Below, in pieces: positions 1 through 5,550 of a DNA stretch of 21,266 bases. The stretch is from a virus. A program made the position numbers and the translations under genes. The notes under the pieces are model-generated. The model was not told the origin of the DNA and did not search any database. It worked only from the letters and a program-made list of their open reading frames with translations. Where the stretch lies: the IMG/VR virus record IMGVR_UViG_3300025168_000814, positions 1 to 21,266 of that record. The stretch is one strand, 5' to 3'. Each line of letters opens with the position of its first letter. Within the stretch, counting starts at the first letter, position 1.

Positions 1-178
1 CGTCCGCGACATACACCTCATTCGTGTACCGACACCTGCGAAGAACTCCGGGACAAGACCCGTCCACCGCGTCAATACGTACGGGTCCGTCTGCATTTCT
101 AAGCAGCATCCCCGGCGACCACTCGGCCCGACCGGCCGCGACCAGTTCCAGCCACCTCTGATCCAGTTCGGTACTCAT
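1..178 (-). CDS. Hypothetical protein, partial (C-terminus beyond left edge)
   Basis: An open frame on the minus strand starts at ATG 178-176 and stays open for 59 codons to the left edge. The ATG overlaps the TGA of the preceding gene in an ATGA, the junction used throughout this operon, and this is the main reason to believe the gene. The visible product begins MSTELDQRWLELVAAG and contains a mixed region (GMLLRNADGPVRIDAVDG, then a Cys/Arg stretch). I recognise no family. It is the last visible gene of the leftward operon that starts with the ERF annealing protein. Confidence 0.6.
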   Translation of the reverse strand, partial: MSTELDQRWLELVAAGRAEWSPGMLLRNADGPVRIDAVDGSCPGVLRRCRYTNEVYVAD

Positions 179-408
179 GACCGCCTCAGGATCGCAAAGA
201 TCAGCACGATCGGCACTAGGCCCACAACCCACGACATACCACAGCAAGACGTGGTCAGGATCACGGCTAGGCCGCTGTCCCCGGGTGGCATGTCCTGCAC
301 CACGGCGGCCGACCACGACAGCCACAGGGCCGCGACAGCCACGACCCACGCCGCCACCACTGCGATCTGTAGCCACCACACGCGGTGATTCCATTCGTTA
401 TTTCGCAT
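175..408 (-). CDS. Small membrane protein with two predicted transmembrane helices
   Basis: This 77-residue protein has a Trp-rich hydrophobic helix at about residues 11-32 and a second at about 47-74, and ends in the basic tail LRRS. The short polar loop between the helices (QDMPPGDSG) suggests a helical hairpin in the inner membrane. Size and topology resemble small holins, but no endolysin gene is nearby and the gene sits in a replication/recombination operon, so a lysis role is only one possibility. The start ATG at 408-406 lies 11 bases inside the upstream gene, and the stop TGA overlaps the next ATG. The function is not recognised. Confidence 0.65.
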   Translation of the reverse strand: MRNNEWNHRVWWLQIAVVAAWVVAVAALWLSWSAAVVQDMPPGDSGLAVILTTSCCGMSWVVGLVPIVLIFAILRRS

Positions 409-661
409 CGATCACCTCAGCCGTCTGTGTCGCCTCAGCCACGTCCACGAGCGCACGAGCGACCGCCGCCGGCCGACCACGGACCGCCCCCGCAATGATC
501 CGGCCGTCCGCCATAGTCAGACGGACCCACGCCGGGGCCGGGTGCCTGCAGTCGACCGACCGCGCGGATCCGGGTCCGCGCCACGTCGTACCCCAGCCGG
601 ACGCGGACAGCGCCTCAGAGATCCGGATCTCCCGGCTCGTTTCTGCTCTTGTGTCCATCAT
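398..661 (-). CDS. Hypothetical small protein
   Basis: This 87-residue protein starts at ATG 661-659, which overlaps the TGA of the HTH gene upstream (ATGA). A second Met follows at once. The central part WVRLTMADGRIIAGAVRGRPAAVARALVDVAEA could be a short beta-alpha unit: a beta strand, a turn at DGR, then an Ala-rich helix. There is no signal peptide or membrane segment. I recognise no family. The tight overlaps on both sides suggest translation coupled to the rest of the leftward operon. Confidence 0.6.
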   Translation of the reverse strand: MMDTRAETSREIRISEALSASGWGTTWRGPGSARSVDCRHPAPAWVRLTMADGRIIAGAVRGRPAAVARALVDVAEATQTAEVIDAK

Positions 662-1128
662 GCCTCTGCCCTCCAGTATCGGACCGTTCGAGCGGTCCGG
701 CCTACAATTTCAGCTACTTCCTCAGTGCGGAGCCCCGCCTGAGTCATCTCCTGCGCCAGTCGCCGCCTGAGCCGATCCGCAGCACGGCGGCACGCGGCCG
801 CCCACACGGACGGCTGAGGGTAGTCTCGGCGCTGAGGTGGGTAGTCCCACGCTCCCGCGTGCATGGCGTGACGCACGGCCGACCACTCAGCGCCGACCGC
901 CACCGCGGCCGCGTGCATCCTGTCCCCGGCGGCTATGCGGGCCGCTATGGCCCTCACGGGGACGCCGGACGCCTCAGCCGCCCTCACGGCGTCAGGCGAC
1001 ACCAAGCGGGCCCGCCAGCGCCATTCACGGACCTCAGGGACCGTCACCGGGTAGGCTCGCGCAATCCGCTGAGAGGTCCACCCCCGGCTGAGGGCCCTCG
1101 ATACGACTCGAGGCGGATCGCCGATCAT
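658..1128 (-). CDS. DNA-binding protein with several helix-turn-helix segments
   Basis: The frame is open as far as 1353, but that stretch overlaps the ERF gene and a small coupled gene. ATG 1128-1126 is the likely start because it overlaps the TGA of the small gene in an ATGA and opens directly on a helical domain. The 156-residue product has HTH-like segments at about residues 14-38 (SRGWTSQRIARAYPVTVPEVREW) and 128-153 (AGLRTEEVAEIVGRTARTVRYW), with a possible third at 56-92. The C-terminal segment resembles HTH units of transposase and Trp-repressor type. It is probably a nucleoid or regulatory DNA-binding protein of early phage function. The target is unknown. Confidence 0.65.
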   Translation of the reverse strand: MIGDPPRVVSRALSRGWTSQRIARAYPVTVPEVREWRWRARLVSPDAVRAAEASGVPVRAIAARIAAGDRMHAAAVAVGAEWSAVRHAMHAGAWDYPPQRRDYPQPSVWAAACRRAADRLRRRLAQEMTQAGLRTEEVAEIVGRTARTVRYWRAEA

Positions 1129-1256
1129 GGCAGACCCCAGAGGACCGCCACGCCCGCAAGTAGCAGTGCAGATCCGTGCCGGATCCCCCGGTCCGTCGGG
1201 CTCTCGCCCGGCATAGGCAGGAAGGCCAGATTCACCGCAGCAAACAGAGTGATCAC
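1125..1256 (-). CDS. 43-residue membrane peptide, coupled on both sides
   Basis: A very short gene fills the only gap in the leftward operon. GTG 1256-1254 overlaps the TGA of the ERF gene (GTGA). Its own TGA at 1127-1125 overlaps the ATG of the HTH gene (ATGA). The product has a hydrophobic N-terminus (MITLFAAVNLAFLPMPG), a charged middle (ESPTDRGIRHG) and a second hydrophobic run (SALLLAGVAVLWGLP), so it may span or line the membrane. The two exact 4-base overlaps are strong evidence that it is translated even though it is tiny. No family is recognised. Confidence 0.6.
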   Translation of the reverse strand: MITLFAAVNLAFLPMPGESPTDRGIRHGSALLLAGVAVLWGLP

Positions 1257-2023
1257 GAATCACCCCCGGCCGTGTCGGCGGACTCCGGCACCGGCTCCGC
1301 CTCCGGCACCGCCGCCCGGATCCGAGCCGCACCGCCGTCCCTGATCCAGCCAATGAGGCTGAGCCATTGCGGCTGAGTCATCTTGGACGGACGGGGCCGC
1401 CCGTTCCGCTCGCACCACGTGGCGACCTGGTCATAGCTTAGGGACTGCCTGGATAGCCCCGCCTGAAACACGCGCCACGCCGGGGCCTTTGTGTCTACCA
1501 TTTTAGGCGGGGCGGGCGGCGGAGCGGGGGCGGCCGTCTGCGCCGGAGGGCGGGGCCGCGAGTCGTCGCGCGCAGAGGTGGCCCCGTCGACGTCGTCACC
1601 GGCGGAGACCTGAGCGATGCTCATCAAACAATAGCGGCGGGCGTAGGAGATACAGACCCCGTCTTGCTGGGCCGGGTTGAGGCCCTTGCCTCCGGTCTGG
1701 TGCATCAGAACCCCCGATCGCCATTGCCCCGAGTTGTGGCTCAGGACGTACCGCACGCCGGCCGCGCCGCCGTCTGAGATCGGGTGCATCGTCACCGACA
1801 GGCCCGCCCTCTCGAACGGACCGCGGACCGCCGCGATCACGCTTTCGAGGTCGGCGTACTTGTTCCTGAGGTGAGGGTTTCGGGCATTCCTCTCCGCACT
1901 CCGCACGGCCCCCTGAGCCGCCGCGAGGGCCGCCGCGAGGGCATCCTGAGCGGCCGTCATTACGACGCCGCCCCCTAAGTCGATGACCGCCGGGGCCGCG
2001 TCCCGGTCCGCTGTCTCTGACAT
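1253..2023 (-). CDS. erf: ERF-superfamily single-strand DNA annealing protein (recombinase)
   Basis: The 256-residue product carries the ERF signature in its first 150 residues: a helix rich in Ala and Gln, then NPHLRNKYADLESVIAAV (50-66), a region equivalent to GLSVTMH...LSHNSGQWRSGVL, and the C-terminal core motif ISYARRYCLMSIAQV (125-139) followed by an acidic GDDVDG. ERF proteins anneal complementary single strands in phage recombination and in genome circularisation. A Pro/Ala-rich linker (155-173) joins the core to a C-terminal tail with its own small helical domain, the part that varies in this family. A good Shine-Dalgarno (AGGAGA) lies 6 bases before ATG 2023. It is the first gene of the leftward operon, just downstream of the promoter at 2045-2073. 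Confidence 0.88.
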   Translation of the reverse strand: MSETADRDAAPAVIDLGGGVVMTAAQDALAAALAAAQGAVRSAERNARNPHLRNKYADLESVIAAVRGPFERAGLSVTMHPISDGGAAGVRYVLSHNSGQWRSGVLMHQTGGKGLNPAQQDGVCISYARRYCLMSIAQVSAGDDVDGATSARDDSRPRPPAQTAAPAPPPAPPKMVDTKAPAWRVFQAGLSRQSLSYDQVATWCERNGRPRPSKMTQPQWLSLIGWIRDGGAARIRAAVPEAEPVPESADTAGGDS

Positions 2024-2044
2024 GCTGTCTCCTGGTGTGCGTCC

Positions 2045-2073
2045 ATGTTACCGCGTTGCGCGCTACCGTGCAA
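2045..2073 (-). promoter_or_regulatory. Sigma70-like promoter for the leftward ERF operon
   Basis: Read on the minus strand there is a -35 box TTGCAC (2073-2068), a 17-base spacer and a -10 box TAACAT (2050-2045). ATG 2023 of the ERF gene follows 21 bases beyond the -10 box, giving a short leader with the AGGAGA site. Box quality and spacing are good for a GC-rich genome. No experimental evidence is available from sequence alone. Confidence 0.5.
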
Positions 2074-2080
2074 GGCGTTA
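2049..2080. promoter_or_regulatory. Imperfect 32-bp inverted repeat, candidate operator
   Basis: The sequence is a dyad centred between 2064 and 2065 in which 12 of 16 base pairs match. The best arms are CGCGTTGCGC (2052-2061) and GTGCAAGGCG (2068-2077). It covers the -35 box and spacer of the leftward promoter and lies 23 bases before the start of a ribbon-helix-helix-like gene. This is the expected place for an operator that controls one or both divergent operons. The protein that binds it is inferred, not shown. Confidence 0.45.
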
Positions 2081-2090
2081 CAGGCTGTCG

Positions 2091-2105
2091 GGAGGTGCTG
2101 ACGTG
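2091..2105 (+). repeat. 15-bp ribosome-binding/start repeat, copy 1
   Basis: GGAGGTGCTGACGTG is identical at 2091-2105 and 3767-3781. In both places it supplies the GGAGG site and the GTG start of a rightward gene, here the RHH-like gene. In copy 2 its TGA is also the stop of the resolvase gene. The identity beyond the ribosome-binding core suggests either selection for equal initiation or a recent duplication of a start module. Confidence 0.6.
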
Positions 2106-2417
2106 CCGAAAAAGCAAGAGATCACGGTGTACGCGCCGGCGGCCGTCGTGGCGGCCGTCGATGCTCACCACCAGAGGTGTAGCGATCTGGGCCTAGCCGT
2201 CCGGCGGTCCGTGGCGGCTGAGGCGCTCTGTCGCCTAGCCCCCGTGGGCGTGTGTGCTGTGCCCCGCGTGGGCCCGGCTGAGCGTCTCCCGGTGTACGCC
2301 GCTCCGGACGTGCGGGGGCGTGTCTACGCCGTCGCCAGTGACTCAGGCGTGGGTGCGTCCGCGGCGGCGTGTGCGTTGATTTTAGCGGGGGCTGAGACCC
2401 TCAAGGAGGACAGGTGA
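2103..2417 (+). CDS. Small protein resembling two fused ribbon-helix-helix units; possible regulator
   Basis: The start is GTG 2103 with GGAGG ending 7 bases upstream. The frame is open further back but overlaps the divergent promoter region. The 104-residue product looks like an internal duplication. Residues 5-46 (EITVYAPAAVVAAVDAHH... to EALCRLA) and residues 60-97 (ERLPVYAAPDV... to CALILAGA) each read as one beta strand followed by two helices, the ribbon-helix-helix layout, and both contain VYA plus a nearby Pro. RHH proteins bind DNA as dimers, so a tandem copy could act as a single-chain dimer. It is the first gene of the rightward module and lies beside a dyad at 2049-2080. The function is inferred from fold pattern only. 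The TGA overlaps the next GTG. Confidence 0.6.
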   Translation: MPKKQEITVYAPAAVVAAVDAHHQRCSDLGLAVRRSVAAEALCRLAPVGVCAVPRVGPAERLPVYAAPDVRGRVYAVASDSGVGASAAACALILAGAETLKEDR

Positions 2418-3175
2418 GAGGACTAGCAATCATTGATCTAGAGACGGTGCCCCGTGGCGCCGTGTTCGGGGCGCCGGTGTCGGTGCCGGTCTCTGTGGCA
2501 ATGCCGGACCCGCCCGGGAGCTACAAAAAACCTGAGTCGCGCGAGAAGTGGCGCGAGACCCACGGGGAGGCCGCCCGCGTCACGGCGTGGGGCAAGTGGG
2601 CACTTGACCCGCTCCGGGCACAGATCGCCGGGGCGGCCCTGCTCCCGCTCGGTGATCCGGACGCTGAGATCGTTCGGATCCCCTATGTGCCCGGCGTCAG
2701 CATGATCGACGCGATCGGGGCGGCACTAGTCGAGCACGGGATCGACGGTCTCGCGTCGTGGGGGTCGTTTGACGGCACGATCCTGAGGGGTCAGTTGTCG
2801 ACAGAGCCTCACCGCAGCTACGGGCGATGCTTATCGGCGATCCGTGGGGATCAGATCGACGCCCGCCTCAGCCGCGTACTTGAGGTGTCCTCGCACACGG
2901 GCCGCCCGTGGCTCAAGCGGTGCGTCGATCTGTCGGTGTGGTCGGTGCGGCGTCTTCACGGGATGCGGGCCGGGTGGGGTCTTGACTCCACCGCGGAGGC
3001 ACACGGGATCGGGAGAAAGACCGGCGTGGCCAGCTCGGGAGTCCTTGAGGCGTGGGCGCTCGGCGACGCGGGCGGCATCGTAGACCGGGCGGCGCAAGAC
3101 GTGGCCCTGACACTCGCCATAGCGGACCGCGAGGGCATCCTGAGCCCCCTCGCGGAGTGGTGGAGCAAGTGCTAG
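2414..3175 (+). CDS. DEDD-family 3'-5' exonuclease-like protein (DnaQ/PolB-exonuclease fold)
   Basis: The start GTG 2414 overlaps the previous stop (GTGA) and is preceded by AAGGAGGA. The 253-residue product has the exonuclease motifs in order: IIDLET with Asp8 and Glu10 (Exo I), SWGSFDGTILRGQL with Asp120 (Exo II) and DRAAQDVALT with Asp229 (Exo III). Such enzymes remove nucleotides from 3' ends and serve in proofreading or recombination. No polymerase domain is attached, so it probably works alone or with a host polymerase. The residue four before Asp229, normally Tyr in the DEDDy group, is Arg225, and the position used by His in the DEDDh group is also not His, so the activity may be altered. 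It forms part of the rightward DNA-transaction operon. Confidence 0.72.
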   Translation: MRGLAIIDLETVPRGAVFGAPVSVPVSVAMPDPPGSYKKPESREKWRETHGEAARVTAWGKWALDPLRAQIAGAALLPLGDPDAEIVRIPYVPGVSMIDAIGAALVEHGIDGLASWGSFDGTILRGQLSTEPHRSYGRCLSAIRGDQIDARLSRVLEVSSHTGRPWLKRCVDLSVWSVRRLHGMRAGWGLDSTAEAHGIGRKTGVASSGVLEAWALGDAGGIVDRAAQDVALTLAIADREGILSPLAEWWSKC

Positions 3176-3777
3176 CCCCGCGACTTGCGATCGGTGTCGA
3201 TCCGGGCCCGGACAAGGGCGGGATCGTCGTCTATGACGCGGCTAACCGGGAGATCGCTAACTCAGAGCAGATCGGTAACCCGGCCCGCGGCTATGCGTGT
3301 GTGTGGCCGGACGCTCACCTGAGCCGGATCCGCGACGTGTTCGCACGGCTCTACCGGGCGTTCCCGGGTGAGGTGCCCGGCGCGGCACGTTTGCCTGTCG
3401 TTATCGGGATCGAGAGGTTCCGATCCCAAGGTGTGATCAACGCGGATATCATCCGGTCGATCGAGACATACGGCCGGATCCGTGAGATTGCCCACGATCT
3501 AGAGGGCCGCCGGCTGTCGGCCGGTCTCGCGGTGACGATCGATCCGTTGTACCGAGCGGACGTTCTGAGGCACCTTGACGCCCTTGGAGCAAAGGGCCGG
3601 GATCGTGTCGTGCGGGAGCGCATGATCACGGAGCACGGCGGCACCCGAGCGGCGGCGACAGGACGAAAGGCCGCCCCGGGGCCTCTGTACGGGTGCGCGT
3701 CGCACGCCTGGCAAGCGCTAGCCGTGGCATACGTCGCGGCGGATCGTGCGGGCATTCTAGGCCCACGGAGGTGCTGA
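3169..3777 (+). CDS. RuvC-like Holliday junction resolvase / RNase H-fold nuclease
   Basis: The product begins LAPRLAIGVDPGPDKGGIVVYD, the typical first strand of RuvC-type nucleases, with Asp11. Glu82 in VVIGIERFRSQG follows at the expected distance. The C-terminal helix SHAWQALAVAYVAADR matches the place of the last catalytic pair. Phage RuvC-like enzymes resolve branched DNA before packaging. The usual HxxD reads H179-A-W-Q182 here, so the last acidic ligand is missing unless a neighbour replaces it. GTG 3169 overlaps the previous gene and is chosen for coupling; GTG 3160 or 3157 are alternatives because no Shine-Dalgarno is well placed. The length of about 202 residues is normal. It lies between the exonuclease and a coiled-coil protein. 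Confidence 0.7.
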   Translation: MLAPRLAIGVDPGPDKGGIVVYDAANREIANSEQIGNPARGYACVWPDAHLSRIRDVFARLYRAFPGEVPGAARLPVVIGIERFRSQGVINADIIRSIETYGRIREIAHDLEGRRLSAGLAVTIDPLYRADVLRHLDALGAKGRDRVVRERMITEHGGTRAAATGRKAAPGPLYGCASHAWQALAVAYVAADRAGILGPRRC

Positions 3778-3781
3778 CGTG
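3767..3781 (+). repeat. 15-bp ribosome-binding/start repeat, copy 2
   Basis: This is the second identical copy of the start module at 2091-2105. Here it contains the end of the resolvase gene (TGA 3775-3777) and the start GTG of the coiled-coil protein at 3779. Confidence 0.6.
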
Positions 3782-4300
3782 GACAGCTTGCAAAAGAGGT
3801 GCCTCAGGTACCGAGCGGAGCGGGACGCAGCACGGGCTGAGGCCGCGGCGCTCCGTGTCCAGGTGGAGTCTTGCCATCTCGAGCGGGAGCGACGCGGGGC
3901 TGAGGCGTGGGCGACAGCCGGCGGGGCGGACGCCGTGCGGGCGGCCCGTGCGCTCCGTGTGCAGGTGCAGGACGTGACCCGGCTCGCAGAGGTTGCGCGG
4001 CGGGCGGGCGGATCGGATCCGTGGTCGGAGAGGATCCGTGGGCCCGTGGTAGAGCGCTTCTCAGCGGGTGGCGTGGCCCGTGGTGTGCCCGCTGAGGCGT
4101 GGGTCGGGGTCGCGCCGGGTGAGGGCCCGGCGAAGCCGTGGCGGGCGTCCCTGTGGCTACAGGGGCGCGACGGTCCGACCGTGCTGGCCTCCGGCCGCGT
4201 GATCGGTGGACGGCTCGAGCACGGAGAGATCCGGACCCACGGCACGGCGGACGCCCTCGCGGCGCTGTCGCGCTGGGTAGGGGGCCTCTATGCCGGCTGA
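3779..4300 (+). CDS. Hypothetical protein with N-terminal coiled coil
   Basis: The 173-residue product starts at GTG 3779, one base after the resolvase stop, with GGAGG ending 7 bases upstream. Residues 1-75 are a highly charged Arg/Ala/Glu helix (MDSLQKRCLRYRAERDAARAEAAALRVQV and a second run ALRVQVQDVTRLAEVARRAG), likely a coiled coil. The unit ALRVQV occurs twice. The C-terminal half (EAWVGVAPGEG, WRASLWLQGRDG, VLASGRVIGGRLEHGEI) looks like a small beta domain. No family is recognised. Position suggests an accessory factor for the nucleases or the methyltransferase. The end overlaps the methyltransferase start by 11 bases. Confidence 0.65.
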   Translation: MDSLQKRCLRYRAERDAARAEAAALRVQVESCHLERERRGAEAWATAGGADAVRAARALRVQVQDVTRLAEVARRAGGSDPWSERIRGPVVERFSAGGVARGVPAEAWVGVAPGEGPAKPWRASLWLQGRDGPTVLASGRVIGGRLEHGEIRTHGTADALAALSRWVGGLYAG

Positions 4301-5543
4301 GGTGCCGCTATTCGTCGAGCTGTGCGCCGGGACCGCGGCGTTGAGTCTGCGTCTACAGCGTGCCGGAGCACGGCCTCCGGTGTCGCGCATGGGAGCCAAG
4401 ACCGGGTATGCGGACGCGATCCTGAGCCGGCTAGGTCTCCAGCCGGGACAACGTGCCGCCCGCTATTTGTGGGCGGACCCGGATCCGGGCGTGCGCTTGC
4501 TTCTGCACGCTTACACGCGGCCCGACGTGGCGCGGGAGGCCGCGGCTATCATCCGGGCGTGGGGCGCGACAGACGAGGCCCCGCGCGACCTCTGGGAACG
4601 CCTCAAGGCTGAGGGGCCCGTTCGGGGTCCGGACGCGCGCGAGGTGGCGCGGTGGACGACGGTTCAGGGATGGAGCGGGCTTGTGTCCGGCACTGGCTAC
4701 AGTGGCCCCGGACACGGGCGGGATCGCTGGGGTGATCTACCGCCAGCGACGATCGCGCGCCGCCTTGGCGCCCTCCCCGATTGCGCCGCGGCGGTGCTCG
4801 ATAGCGGCGACATAGACCCGCGCGAGGTGGCGCGGTGGCTGCGGATCGTGGCTTCTAACCGTCTGATCAACCTAGACCCGCGGACGTGGAAAAACACCGG
4901 GATCGGCGGATCGACGCACGGCGGAGCGGAGTTCTGTACCGACTCTGAGGCCGTGGCGGCACGCGCGGAGGCCGTGCCCGTGTGTCCGGCGGCGGTGCTT
5001 GGGTCGGCGGACATTGACCCGCGCGAGGTGGCGCGGGAGTACCTGCTTCACCGCTGGAGCTTCTCAGAGCGAGGGCCGGCGGCAGGGTACGGCGGCCCGG
5101 GGTGCGAGGTCCGGACCACTCGCGCGACATGGACGACTGAGGACCGGGATCGATCGCTCGGGTGCGAGCGGTCCGCTGAGCGTCTGGAGTCCTTGCCGGC
5201 GTTCGTGGGCGGCCCGGTGCCGGACGGTCCGGACTTGCCTGAGGGTTCGATCATGTACATGGATCCCCCGTACTACCAGACGACCGGCTACGCGGACGAC
5301 ATACCGCGCCCTGAGGGCCGCCCGTTCGGCTGGGTGGAGGACACGGCGATCGCGTGGGCGGACGCCGGGGCCGTCGTGTGCATCTCGGAGGCCGTGCCGA
5401 TCCCCGGTCTCGCGGACCGCCCGGGGTGGTTCGTGCATGAGGTCACGAACGAACGAAAGGGCCAGAAGCGCACTTTCTCCAAGCAAAAGCGCGAATTCCT
5501 AACCATGAACCGGCCGCCCCGCGGTCAGGTCTCACTCTTCTGA
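4290..5543 (+). CDS. DNA adenine methyltransferase, D12 class (Dam-like)
   Basis: The order of motifs is that of alpha-class N6-adenine methyltransferases: an AdoMet-binding motif FVELCAGTAALS at residues 8-19, a second strand ARYLWADPDPGV at about 65, a long variable target-recognition region, and the catalytic DPPY at 325-328 (IMYMDPPYYQTTGYADD), then an EFLTMN end. At 417 residues it is longer than Dam or M.DpnII (about 270-285). The extra length lies in the middle, where a DPREVARW-type block recurs at residues 115, 176 and 243. GATC is the natural guess for the target, given the class and the GATC-rich window, but the target is not shown. The start ATG 4290 lies inside the previous gene. 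Confidence 0.82.
   Translation: MPAEVPLFVELCAGTAALSLRLQRAGARPPVSRMGAKTGYADAILSRLGLQPGQRAARYLWADPDPGVRLLLHAYTRPDVAREAAAIIRAWGATDEAPRDLWERLKAEGPVRGPDAREVARWTTVQGWSGLVSGTGYSGPGHGRDRWGDLPPATIARRLGALPDCAAAVLDSGDIDPREVARWLRIVASNRLINLDPRTWKNTGIGGSTHGGAEFCTDSEAVAARAEAVPVCPAAVLGSADIDPREVAREYLLHRWSFSERGPAAGYGGPGCEVRTTRATWTTEDRDRSLGCERSAERLESLPAFVGGPVPDGPDLPEGSIMYMDPPYYQTTGYADDIPRPEGRPFGWVEDTAIAWADAGAVVCISEAVPIPGLADRPGWFVHEVTNERKGQKRTFSKQKREFLTMNRPPRGQVSLF
4627..5042 (+). repeat. Three-copy repeated block within methyltransferase target-recognition region
   Basis: The coding sequence for (D)(P/A)REVAR(W/E) recurs near 4632, 4815 and 5016, each time with the core CGCGCGAGGTGGCGCGG. The last two copies share a longer unit: a run resembling VP-x-C-x-AAVLxS-x-DIDPREVAR precedes the core in both. 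Spacing is 61 and 67 residues. Confidence 0.6.
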
Positions 5544-5550
5544 GGACAGC

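Noticed and set aside
175-408. Holin call for the two-helix membrane protein
   Set aside because: No endolysin or spanin is nearby and the gene lies in a recombination operon. Topology alone is not enough.
177-1344. Plus-strand open frames of 197 and 231 codons
   Set aside because: They lie opposite a tightly overlapped minus-strand operon, have no ribosome-binding sites and have Arg/Pro/Ser-rich composition typical of antisense frames in high-GC DNA.
1253-1353. Longer start for the HTH gene at 1353
   Set aside because: It would put over 100 bases inside the ERF gene, and the added 75 residues are Arg/Pro/Cys-rich without structure. The ATG at 1128 has the ATGA coupling used by its neighbours.
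5346-5353. HIP1-like octamer GCGATCGC, as enriched in cyanobacteria
   Set aside because: It occurs only a few times (for example 5346-5353 and 16973-16980). The enriched word is GATC in many contexts (GGATCC, CGATCC, AGATCG), so a cyanobacterial HIP1 origin is not supported.
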